Assembly (NCBI RefSeq): GCF_014257025.1
Contig: NZ_JACMSF010000035.1
Location: 1 to 64,000 of the forward strand
Length of the DNA stretch: 64,000 nt
Direction: 5' to 3'
Source of the DNA: Streptomyces cupreus
GTDB lineage: Bacteria > Actinomycetota > Actinomycetes > Streptomycetales > Streptomycetaceae
This document shows, in pieces, positions 24,145-33,443 of the stretch. The notes beneath the pieces were generated by a model. That model did not search any database. It saw nothing but the letters and a program-made list of their open reading frames with translations, and was not told the DNA's origin. Numbering within the stretch: position 1 is the stretch's first letter; each line of letters starts with the position of its first letter. The position numbers and the translations under genes are program-made.

Positions 24145-25470
24145 TCACGGCTGAAGCGGCATGCTCCAGCAGTTCGAGTGGGCCGACCTGCCCTTGAGGC
24201 GGTCCGTGAGCCAGTCGACCGCGTCGCCCTGGTCGGTGAGCAGCGGCGTGACGTGGTTGAGGAGCGGGCTGCCCGTGTTCGGGATGATCTCGGCGTCGTA
24301 GGTCACGTTGACGCCCTTCGCGCACCAGTCCGTCGCCAGCCGGCGGGCCTGGGCGTGGGGGACCAGGTCGTCGCTGACGCCGGTCACCACGCGGACCGGG
24401 GTCGTCGGCTTGAGGGTGCCGATGCGCTGGGTGTTCAGGAAGGACGTAAGGGCCGGGGTGGCGGCGATGATGTCACTGACCGAGCGGCCGTCCGTCGTCC
24501 ACGCCGTGCTCTTGGCCCGGCCGTACTTGAACAGCGCGTCGCCCACGCACATCGTCGACAGGTCGGCCAGCGCCGCCTTGCCCGCCGTGTTCAGGTGGGC
24601 GTCCGCGATCGGCTTGAGGGTCGGGTCGGACTGGAGGAAGCCGTTGAGGGACCAGCCGATCGCGCCGGCCAGTTCGCTGCCGTCGATCGCCCGGGTGACC
24701 TCGGTCAGGTCGGCGGGCGGGGCACCGGAGTACGTTCCGGCGAGGTTGACGTCGGGGGCGTAGGAGGGCTGGAGTTCGGCTGCGGCCGCGCTCGCTCCGC
24801 CGCCCTGGCTGTACCCGAAGAGGCCCACCCGGGACCCGGCGGTCACCGAGGCCCCGTCCACCGCGCGCGCGGCGCGGGCGGCGTCGAGCAGGGCGTGGGC
24901 CTCGTCGACGCGGTTGACGTAGGTGTGCAGCCGGTCGGTCGCGCCGAGCCCTGCGTAGTCGGTGACGACGACGGCCGCGCCGGTGGCGAGGAGGCGGTAG
25001 ATCGCCAGGTCCTCGTAGCCGACGGAGACCGTCTCGCCGTTGAGCTGGAGGGGATGCTCCAGGCCCATGGACGCGGAGCACTGGTCGCCCTGGCCCATCG
25101 TGCCGGGGGCGAGCGCCACCAGGGGGCGTGGGCCCTCGCCCTTCCAGGCGGCGGTGGGTTCGATGTAGGCGCCGGTCACGGCGACCGGGCGGCCGCCCGA
25201 GTCGGTGGACTTGTACATCAGCCGGGTCGCCCTGCCCGGCAGCGGGCCGTTCAGACTCGGCAGGCTCAGGGCCAGCTTGAGCGGCTCGGTGCGGACGAGG
25301 GCGCCGTCCGCGGCGGGCAGGGTGGTGGGCGGGTTGTAGAACGCCGGGATGGTGACGCCTCGGGACACGACCTCGTCGGCCGCCGTGGCGGGGGCGCCGG
25401 CGAGAGTCTGGGCGCCGAGACATGCGGCGGCGAGGACGCCCCCGGCCACGAGCCGTCTGCGTGCGGGCAT
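24145..25470 (-). CDS. Secreted lipase (secretory lipase, LIP family)
   Basis: 441 residues from the ATG at 25470, behind AGGAGG. A signal peptide (MPARRRLVAGGVLAAACLG, cleavage near ATAADE) leads to an alpha/beta hydrolase. The nucleophile elbow is GYSQGGG (LFGYSQGGGAS) near residue 222; the acid is probably in GVSDDLVP, and the His lies in the HVTPLLTD block near the C-terminus. The start of the domain, VVSRGVTIPAFYNPP and RLMYKSTDSGGRPVAVTGAY, is typical of actinobacterial secretory lipases. The enzyme would cleave triglycerides or esters outside the cell. An upstream pair of TACCG/CGGTA palindromes suggests fatty-acid-responsive control. It overlaps no neighbour. Confidence 0.9.
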   Translation of the reverse strand: MPARRRLVAGGVLAAACLGAQTLAGAPATAADEVVSRGVTIPAFYNPPTTLPAADGALVRTEPLKLALSLPSLNGPLPGRATRLMYKSTDSGGRPVAVTGAYIEPTAAWKGEGPRPLVALAPGTMGQGDQCSASMGLEHPLQLNGETVSVGYEDLAIYRLLATGAAVVVTDYAGLGATDRLHTYVNRVDEAHALLDAARAARAVDGASVTAGSRVGLFGYSQGGGASAAAAELQPSYAPDVNLAGTYSGAPPADLTEVTRAIDGSELAGAIGWSLNGFLQSDPTLKPIADAHLNTAGKAALADLSTMCVGDALFKYGRAKSTAWTTDGRSVSDIIAATPALTSFLNTQRIGTLKPTTPVRVVTGVSDDLVPHAQARRLATDWCAKGVNVTYDAEIIPNTGSPLLNHVTPLLTDQGDAVDWLTDRLKGRSAHSNCWSMPLQP

Positions 25471-25583
25471 GGCGAACCTCCTGTTGAAGCGGCTGGCAGG
25501 AAGGTGCGGTGATACGGCGGCCCGCCGCACGCGCGTCGTCCGGAGCGCGTGCGGGGGCCGCCGGTGAGGGGCTCGCCAGACCG

Positions 25584-25619
25584 TACCGCCGGTAACCCTC
25601 TGGTTGATACCGGCCGGTA
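25584..25619. promoter_or_regulatory. Two related palindromes before the lipase gene
   Basis: TACCG-C-CGGTA (25584-25594) and TACCGGCCGGTA (25608-25619) share the same arms. They lie 114-149 bp before the lipase start, in the gap after the upstream amidase gene. They resemble TetR-family operators. The last codons of the amidase (25642-25655) also form a short GTTCTC/GAGAAC hairpin followed by an AT-rich run. Confidence 0.45.
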
Positions 25620-25644
25620 GGTTACGGTTCAGTAATTTAAGTTC

Positions 25645-27258
25645 TCACGAGAACAGCAGACGCCACGTGAGGGGCCCCGGATGCCCGTCGGCGTCGCCCC
25701 GCAGCTCCGGCCGCGATTTCTGGAAGTCCCGCACGTTCAGCCGGTCCGCCTCACCCCAGGTCTTGCTCGGGCCGACCTTGTAGTGGTCGCCGAAACCCCG
25801 CTTGACCAACTGCTTGCCGAGCCGCAGGACGTGTTCGTTGGAGGCGCCGGCGCGGAAGTACTTGCGGCCGGGGAAGGCCGGAACCTTCGGCTTGGTCTGC
25901 TCGGGCTTGGTCTCCTCCGGCTCGTCCCCGTCGTCCCCGAGGTCCAGGTCGGACTTCGCGTGCTTCAGCAGCCGGGCGAAGTCGATCGCGCCCGGGTCGC
26001 CGTGCGTGTTGTGGCAGAGCAGACCATCAGCTACGTACGTGTGCGTGTCGGTGGACAGTGAAGCGATCGGCTGCAGGCCGATGTGCTCGACCTGCAGCAC
26101 TGCCGTATCGCCCGTCGTTTCGCCGACGGCGGCTCCCTCCCACATGCGAGCGGCAACCGGAAGCAGTCGCTCGGGGCGCGGCGTGAAGTCCTTCGGGTTG
26201 TTGGCGACGGAGGTGCTCGTGGCGGCCGTCGCCGCCGCGGTCACCCTGCCGGCCTCCTCCCGGGCGCCGTGTCGGCCCCCCGCAAAGGCATGTCCGTCGG
26301 CATCGAGGACGCCCGCCATCCACCCGGCGACGCGGGTGTCCTCGGGTACCCATGGGCGGCCGATGCTGACGATGCGGTGCTTGAGCGGGTCGAGATCTTT
26401 GCTGGCCACCCAGGCGATTCGGGGGCCGCGATTCGCGTGGGGGAAACGCACCAGCCACGGATGATCGGCCGAAGCCACGACCTCGCCTTCGGTAGTCGTG
26501 ATGCGATACGAGTCCTTCGTGCCCGGCTCGTTGCGGGTGACGGTGCCCCGCCGGTATCGCCGCCCACCGTTGGCGTTGCCGATCTTTACGGTCTCCTCGT
26601 CGAACGACACGATCTCGTCGCCGACTTGGAGATCACCGGCCCGTCGCCACGTCAGATCGCCGCACAGGATTGGAGTGTCCGGGTGGACGCAGTTCTCCGG
26701 CACGTGCATGTGCCCGCACACGCCCTTGAACCCCTCCCACTTCGCCCCGGACATCCGCTGACCGCCGCCGTTGGCGTACGACGACGGATACGCCGGCCAC
26801 GCCCGCGGACCGGACAGCGGCACCCCGTGCTCCTCGTGCATCCACGCCAGGAACCGCGCGACCCCGAGCAGCGCCCACTCCGGCGCCTCGGGCCAGTAGA
26901 CGTGCGCGTCGCCGGAATTCTTCCACTTGGTGTGGGTCTTGGGGTCACAGGTGCCGACCAGTTCGACCTGGCAGACGTTCAGGGTGTTGGTCTCGACGCC
27001 GCCGCCCAGGTTGACCAGCGCCCGGGAGGAGGTCTCCACGTCGAAGTGCTGGTACCACTTCAGCTTCTTCGCCCCGAGATCCGGCACCGCCGTCAGGTTC
27101 GGCGCGGAGGTCCCGCCGCCGTAGCCGGGCAGCGAGCGGCCCTCGGTGGTGTGCAGGACGACGACGTTGACCTGCATGGCGTCGCCGCCGAAGTCGTCCT
27201 GGTACCAGTTGGCCCGACTCGCGCCCGGGTATCGCTGGGGTCCTGTCTTCGTGCTCAT
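25645..27258 (-). CDS. Peptidoglycan amidase with peptidoglycan-binding domain, interrupted by an intein
   Basis: 537 residues. The N-extein (1-189) is an N-acetylmuramoyl-L-alanine amidase-2-like domain with the Zn-site motif VVLHTTEGRSLPGYGGG near residue 33. The intein (190-417) interrupts the second metal-site motif: removal rejoins GHMHVPEN to THGDPGAIDF, which is the usual continuous motif. The C-extein (418-537) holds an acidic linker and a PG_binding_1-type domain (LGKQLVKRGFGDHYKVGPS, DRLNVRDFQKSRPELRGDADG). Without splicing, the active site would be split. There is no signal peptide, as in phage endolysins and some Streptomyces lysins. The ATG at 27258 follows AGGAGG. Confidence 0.88.
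   Translation of the reverse strand: MSTKTGPQRYPGASRANWYQDDFGGDAMQVNVVVLHTTEGRSLPGYGGGTSAPNLTAVPDLGAKKLKWYQHFDVETSSRALVNLGGGVETNTLNVCQVELVGTCDPKTHTKWKNSGDAHVYWPEAPEWALLGVARFLAWMHEEHGVPLSGPRAWPAYPSSYANGGGQRMSGAKWEGFKGVCGHMHVPENCVHPDTPILCGDLTWRRAGDLQVGDEIVSFDEETVKIGNANGGRRYRRGTVTRNEPGTKDSYRITTTEGEVVASADHPWLVRFPHANRGPRIAWVASKDLDPLKHRIVSIGRPWVPEDTRVAGWMAGVLDADGHAFAGGRHGAREEAGRVTAAATAATSTSVANNPKDFTPRPERLLPVAARMWEGAAVGETTGDTAVLQVEHIGLQPIASLSTDTHTYVADGLLCHNTHGDPGAIDFARLLKHAKSDLDLGDDGDEPEETKPEQTKPKVPAFPGRKYFRAGASNEHVLRLGKQLVKRGFGDHYKVGPSKTWGEADRLNVRDFQKSRPELRGDADGHPGPLTWRLLFS
26008..26691 (-). other. Intein (228 residues) with a relic homing endonuclease
   Basis: It begins with Cys (CVHPDTPILCGD, block A) and ends VADGLLCHN, followed by Thr as the +1 residue. 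Block B contains ASADHPWL, with Ser where Thr is common. Block F reads VLQVEHIGLQPIASLSTDTHTYV. A single LAGLIDADG-like motif, GWMAGVLDADGH, survives near intein residue 123. Only about 55 residues follow before block F, so the endonuclease is mostly lost. Codon use is less GC-rich than in the exteins (for example ATC TTT and GTG ATG CGA stretches). Splicing residues Cys1, penultimate His and terminal Asn are all present. Confidence 0.88.
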
Positions 27259-27393
27259 GGCCGCCTCCTGCGTTCGAAGGGCTGTCGTGCCCAACCACGA
27301 GGAAACTTAAGGTACTTGGAGGTCGACGCGAGGGCGGCACGAGTATTTCGCCGCCTGTGAATCCAGTCCCCGGGAGGGGCCCGCGAACCGGGG

Positions 27394-27413
27394 CGTACTG
27401 CGTTTTCAGTACG
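27394..27413. promoter_or_regulatory. Inverted repeat before the MMPL fusion gene
   Basis: CGTACTG-N6-CAGTACG is a perfect 7-6-7 inverted repeat about 92-111 bp before the GTG at 27505. It lies in the 246-bp gap shared with the divergent intein-bearing amidase gene and could be a TetR-type operator. Confidence 0.4.
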
Positions 27414-27504
27414 GCGCATTGTCGGCAGCCGCACGACGACACGGCACCCCTCTCCCCGAGAGCCTGGACGCACCTTCGACGTCCAGATGTGGAGACCTCC
27501 CCTC

Positions 27505-29871
27505 GTGGCTACTTTCCTTTATCGATGGGGCCGCCTGGCCTTCCGGCGGCGCTGGTACGTCGCCCTGGTGTGGGCGGCCGTGCTGGCCGCCGTCGGACTC
27601 GGCGCCATGAAGGCCCCGGGCGCCGCCGACGAGGAGTTCTCCATGCCGGGGATCGAATCGCAGAAGGCGTTCGACCTGCTGGAGGAGCGCTTCCCCGGCA
27701 CCACGGCCGACGGCGCGACCGCCCGGGTCGTCTTCGTCGCGCCGGGCGGCGAGAAGGTCACCGCCACCGAGAACAAGGAGGCCGTCGAGGCGGCGGTCGC
27801 CGAACTCGGTGACGGCTCCCAGGTCGCGAGCGCCGTGGATCCCTTCCGGGCCGGCGCCGTCAGCGAGGACGGCTCCACGGCGTACTCGACCGTCACCTAC
27901 AAGGTCGGCCGCTCCGACCTCACCGACGCGAGCAGGACGCACCTGGAGGAGGCGCTCGAACACGCCCAGGACTCCGGGCTCACCGTCGAGGCCGGCGGCG
28001 ACGCCATGGAGGACACGGGTGGCCCCGGGGGCGCCGCCGAGATGATCGGCATCGCCATCGCCGCGGTCGTGCTGCTGGTGACCTTCGGTTCGCCGGCCGC
28101 CGCCGGACTTCCGCTGCTGACCGCCATCATCGGCGTCGGCGTGAGCATGGCCGCGATCCTGGCCCTGTTCAGCGCCCTCGGCCTGTCCACCACCACCGGC
28201 ACGCTGGCGATGATGCTGGGCCTGGCCGTCGGCATCGACTACGCCCTGTTCGTTGTCTCCCGCTATCGCGAGGAGCGCGCCAAGGGCCGGGCGCCCCAGG
28301 AGGCCGTCGCCCTCGCCACCGGCACCGCAGGATCCGCGGTCGTCTTCGCGGGCCTCACCGTCGTCATCGCCCTCGCCGGACTGTCCGTGGTCGGCATCCC
28401 GATGCTCACCAAGATGGGTCTGGCCGCGGCGGGCGCGGTCGTCGTCGCCGTACTGATCGCGCTGACGCTGGTCCCGGCCTTCCTCGGCTTCTGGCCGGGC
28501 GCCGTGCTCGCCCGCAAGGCCCGCCGCCGCGGCCGTGTCGAGGAAGCCGCCAAGGACAACGGCGGCACCCGCTGGGCCCGGTTCGTGCTGCGCCGCCCGC
28601 TGCCCGTGCTGCTGCTCGGCGTCGTGGGCCTCGGCGGCCTCGCGATACCCATGACCGACCTCCAGCTCGGCATGCCCGGCGACGAGGCCAAGTCGACGTC
28701 CACCACCGAGCGCCGGGCCTATGACGCGCTCGCCGAGGGCTTCGGGCCCGGCTTCAACGGGCCGCTGACCCTCGTCGTCGACGCCAAGGGCGCCGAGGAT
28801 CCGAAGGCCGCCGCGGCCTCCGTCTCCGAGGAGATCGGCGGCACCGAGGGCGTGGTCTCCGTGTCCCCCGCCCGCTTCAACGAGGCCGGAGACACCGCCG
28901 TCTTCTCCGTCGTACCGTCCACCGCGCCGACCGACGAGAAGACCAAGGACCTGGTGACGACCATCCGCGGCGAGCGCCCCGCCGTGGAGTCCGAGACCGG
29001 GGCGACCTTCGAGGTCACCGGCACGACCGCGCTGAACATCGACATCTCCGACAAGGTGCAGTCCGCGCTGGTGCCGTATCTGATCGTCGTGGTCGGGCTC
29101 GCCGTCATCCTGCTGCTCGTGGTCTTCCGGTCCCTCCTCGTCCCCCTGAAGGCGGCCCTCGGCTTCCTGCTCTCGGTGCTCGCCTCCCTCGGCGCGGTGG
29201 TCGTGGTCTTCCAGCAGGGCCACGGCTCCGAACTCCTGGGCGTGGAGACCACCGGCCCGATCATGAGCCTGATGCCGATCTTCCTGGTGGGCATCGTCTT
29301 CGGACTCGCGATGGACTACGAGGTCTTCCTCGTCTCGCGGATGAGGGAGGCATACGTCCACGGCGAGAGCCCCGCCCGCGCCGTGTCCGGCACCTCCGCG
29401 AGCTGCGCCGACCCCGGCCTCGCCGCGACGAAGGTGCTGATCCTCACCACCTTCGAGACCGAGGACTACGTCGCCCAGGCGCTGCGGGCCGGGGCGAGCG
29501 GCTTCCTCGGCAAGGACGTCACCGCGGACGCCCTGCTGGCCGGCATCCGCACGGTGGCCTCCGGTGACGCCCTTCTCTCCCCGGGCGCCACCCGCACCCT
29601 GATCACCCGTTTCCTCACCTCCCCGGCGCCGGGCACCCAGCTCGCGCCCCCGGAGCGGCTGGCCGAACTCACGGGCCGCGAGCGGGAGGTGATGGCGCTG
29701 GCGGCGGAGGGCAAGTCCAACGGAGAGATCGCGGAGCTGCTCACGGTGAGCCCGCTGACGGTACGGACGCACATCCACCGGGCGATGACCAAGCTGAACG
29801 CCCGTGACCGGGCCCAGCTGGTCGTCATCGCGTATCAGACGGGTCTGGTGCAGGCGGGGCCGCACGGGTGA
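27505..29871 (+). CDS. MMPL transporter truncated and fused in frame to a LuxR response-regulator tail
   Basis: 788 residues with no frameshift. Residues 1 to about 627 are an MMPL/RND family exporter: TM1 (RRRWYVALVWAAVLAAVGLG), the first porter loop, the TM2-6 block with GLAVGIDYALFVVSRYREER, the second loop (GATFEVTGTTALNIDISDKVQ) and TM8-10 up to GLAMDYEVFLVSRMREAYVHG. The last helices are missing. After a short junction (residues 628-635) the sequence becomes the second half of a NarL/LuxR response regulator: DPGLAATKVLILTTFETEDYV, GASGFLGKDVTADALL, then a LuxR helix-turn-helix (LTGREREVMALAAEGKSNGEIAELL). The phosphoacceptor half of the receiver is gone. The GTG at 27505 was chosen by similarity to MMPL starts (MATFLYRWGRLAFRRRW). 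Confidence 0.85.
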   Translation: MATFLYRWGRLAFRRRWYVALVWAAVLAAVGLGAMKAPGAADEEFSMPGIESQKAFDLLEERFPGTTADGATARVVFVAPGGEKVTATENKEAVEAAVAELGDGSQVASAVDPFRAGAVSEDGSTAYSTVTYKVGRSDLTDASRTHLEEALEHAQDSGLTVEAGGDAMEDTGGPGGAAEMIGIAIAAVVLLVTFGSPAAAGLPLLTAIIGVGVSMAAILALFSALGLSTTTGTLAMMLGLAVGIDYALFVVSRYREERAKGRAPQEAVALATGTAGSAVVFAGLTVVIALAGLSVVGIPMLTKMGLAAAGAVVVAVLIALTLVPAFLGFWPGAVLARKARRRGRVEEAAKDNGGTRWARFVLRRPLPVLLLGVVGLGGLAIPMTDLQLGMPGDEAKSTSTTERRAYDALAEGFGPGFNGPLTLVVDAKGAEDPKAAAASVSEEIGGTEGVVSVSPARFNEAGDTAVFSVVPSTAPTDEKTKDLVTTIRGERPAVESETGATFEVTGTTALNIDISDKVQSALVPYLIVVVGLAVILLLVVFRSLLVPLKAALGFLLSVLASLGAVVVVFQQGHGSELLGVETTGPIMSLMPIFLVGIVFGLAMDYEVFLVSRMREAYVHGESPARAVSGTSASCADPGLAATKVLILTTFETEDYVAQALRAGASGFLGKDVTADALLAGIRTVASGDALLSPGATRTLITRFLTSPAPGTQLAPPERLAELTGREREVMALAAEGKSNGEIAELLTVSPLTVRTHIHRAMTKLNARDRAQLVVIAYQTGLVQAGPHG

Positions 29872-29896
29872 GGGGACCGGCGTATTCCCGGAGTGC

Positions 29897-29945
29897 CATT
29901 GGAATTCCAATGCCAGGGATAGGAATCCTCATTGGAAATCTATGG
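29897..29945. promoter_or_regulatory. Palindromic sites before the DJ-1/PfpI gene
   Basis: CATTGGAATTCCAATG (29897-29912) is a perfect 16-bp palindrome. A second partial copy, CATTGGAAATCTATG, starts at 29930. Both precede the ATG at 29996, and the second copy is placed near a promoter. They are likely targets of the LysR-type regulator encoded just downstream. Confidence 0.5.
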
Positions 29946-29995
29946 GTCGACGGGCCTACCTTCGAGACACCACCGAACCCCCTGGAGCTCACACC

Positions 29996-30691
29996 ATGTC
30001 GAAGATCCTCTTCGTACTGACCGGCGTCGACTACTGGACGCTCGCCGACGGCACCCGCCACCCCACCGGCTTCTGGGCCGAGGAAGCCGTCGCCCCCTAC
30101 CGGCGGTTCAAGGCCGAGGGCCACGAGATCGTCGTCGCCACGCCCGGTGGAGTCGTGCCCACCGTCGACCCGGGCAGCCTCGCCCCGGAGTTCAACGGCG
30201 GCCAGGAGGGCGCGGACGAGATCGCGCGGGCGCTCGACGCGATGACCGAGCTGAAGAACCCCATCAGCCTGGCGGACGTCGACCTCGACGACTACGCCGC
30301 CGTCTTCTACCCCGGCGGCCACGGCCCCATGGAGGACCTGTCGGCCGACGCCACCTCCGGCCGGCTCCTCGTCGACGCCCTCGACTCCGGCAAGCCGCTC
30401 GGCGTGGTCTGCCACGGCCCGGCCGCGCTGCTCGCCGCCACCCGCGAGGACGGCGCCAACGCCTTCGCCGGCTACCGGATCGCCGCCTTCACCGACGCCG
30501 AGGAGCTCCAGGCCGGTCTCGGGGACAAGGCGAAGTGGCTGCTGGAGACGCGGCTCGTCGAGGCGGGCGTGAACGTCCAGGCGGCCGAGCCGTGGGCGCC
30601 GCACGTGATCGTCGACCGCAACCTGGTCACCGGCCAGAACCCGGCCTCCTCGGCCCCGCTCGCGGCCGAGCTGCTGAAGAAGCTGGGCTGA
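29996..30691 (+). CDS. DJ-1/PfpI family protein (class I glutamine amidotransferase-like)
   Basis: 231 residues of the DJ-1/PfpI superfamily, in the Hsp31-like chaperone/glyoxalase III branch. The nucleophile elbow is GVVCHGPAALL with Cys and His near residue 141, and the Glu/Gly-rich block YPGGHGPMEDL precedes it. The N-terminus KILFVLTGVDYWTLADGTRHPTG is typical of the branch, with the acidic FWAEE motif. Likely roles are detoxification of methylglyoxal or protein repair in the cytoplasm; the exact activity is not proven by sequence. GGAG lies before the ATG at 29996. The LysR gene follows on the same strand 32 bp later. Confidence 0.9.
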   Translation: MSKILFVLTGVDYWTLADGTRHPTGFWAEEAVAPYRRFKAEGHEIVVATPGGVVPTVDPGSLAPEFNGGQEGADEIARALDAMTELKNPISLADVDLDDYAAVFYPGGHGPMEDLSADATSGRLLVDALDSGKPLGVVCHGPAALLAATREDGANAFAGYRIAAFTDAEELQAGLGDKAKWLLETRLVEAGVNVQAAEPWAPHVIVDRNLVTGQNPASSAPLAAELLKKLG

Positions 30692-30723
30692 ACGGCCCAT
30701 ACGACCGGATTAGGCTCCTGGGT

Positions 30724-31653
30724 GTGAGCCATAAGGAACCCAATGGCACAGGCCCGGGAGCCCAGGATCTCAACCTGATCCGGACGTTCCTCGCCGTCTA
30801 CCGCTCCGGCTCCTTCACCGCGGCCGCGCAGATGCTGGGCATCTCCCAGCCCACGGTGACGACCCAGGTGAAGGCCCTGGAGCGGCAGTCGGGCCGCGAA
30901 CTCTTCGCCCGCCTGCCGAGGGGCGTCACGCCCACGCCGTACGCCCATGACCTGGCCGCCAGGATCGCGGCCCCGCTGGACGCCCTGCTCGCGGCCACCG
31001 GCCACGACCCGGCGGAGGCGGGCCCTCCGGCCCCGGTCCATCTGGCGGGCCCCGCGGAAGTCCTCTGCCTCCGCGTCCTGCCCGCACTGGCCCCCCTGGT
31101 CGCGGAGGGCGTACGCCTGAGGGTCACCCCGGGCCTGACGGACCCCCTCCTCGACGAACTCCGGGCGGGCCGCCACGACTTGGTCATCTCGACCACCCGC
31201 CCCAGAGGCCGAACCCTGACCGCGACGCCACTGGTGGACGAGGAGTTCGTCCTGGTGGCGGCACCGTCCTGGGCGGCCCGGATCGGCGACCGAGTGACCA
31301 CGGAGGGCCCAGGCATCCTCCACACGGTCCCCCTGATCGCCTACGCCGAGGACCTCCCCATCCTCCGCCGCTACTGGCGCCATGTCTTCGACCAACGCCT
31401 GAACTGCCGGGCGGCGGTCACGATGCCCGACCTACGAGGCGTCCTGACGGCGGTGACCGCCGGCGCGGGCTTCTCGGTCCTGCCCCGCTACCTGTGCGAA
31501 CAGGAACTGGCCACAGGCACCTTGGTCCCCCTCCACATCCCCGAGGACCCACCCATCAACACGGGCTATCTGGTCCAACGCCCGGGCACTCCGGAGAACC
31601 CACACGTCACAAAGGTCCGGGACCAGCTGCTCCGCCTGGGCCCCACCTGGTGA
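30724..31653 (+). CDS. LysR family transcriptional regulator
   Basis: 309 residues from the GTG at 30724. The N-terminal winged helix-turn-helix covers about residues 15-75 (LNLIRTFLAVYRSGSFTAAAQML, SQPTVTTQVKALERQSGRELF). It is followed by a substrate-binding-like effector domain (LRVTPGLTDPLLDELRAGRHDLVIST, AGAGFSVLPRYLCEQEL). The gene lies downstream of, and in line with, the DJ-1/PfpI gene rather than divergent from it, and probably regulates that gene through the palindromes upstream. The effector is unknown. No strong ribosome site is visible, so translation may be partly coupled to the upstream gene. Confidence 0.9.
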   Translation: MSHKEPNGTGPGAQDLNLIRTFLAVYRSGSFTAAAQMLGISQPTVTTQVKALERQSGRELFARLPRGVTPTPYAHDLAARIAAPLDALLAATGHDPAEAGPPAPVHLAGPAEVLCLRVLPALAPLVAEGVRLRVTPGLTDPLLDELRAGRHDLVISTTRPRGRTLTATPLVDEEFVLVAAPSWAARIGDRVTTEGPGILHTVPLIAYAEDLPILRRYWRHVFDQRLNCRAAVTMPDLRGVLTAVTAGAGFSVLPRYLCEQELATGTLVPLHIPEDPPINTGYLVQRPGTPENPHVTKVRDQLLRLGPTW

Positions 31654-31717
31654 CACAGCGGGGCCGATCGGGGTGTGGGCGGTGGCCCACACCCCTCCGT
31701 TTCAGAAGTCCTCGGCT

Positions 31718-33376
<1,659 letters not shown>

Positions 33377-33443
33377 CTAAGAAGCGTGAAACAAGTCACG
33401 AGAAACCTACGGGTAACTTGAGAGCTGTTCCGTGGGATTTCCG

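Noticed and set aside
27406-29910. 834-codon minus-strand frame opposite the MMPL fusion
   Set aside because: Repetitive Gly/Asp/His/Arg content is an antisense artefact; the MMPL and LuxR motifs are on the plus strand.
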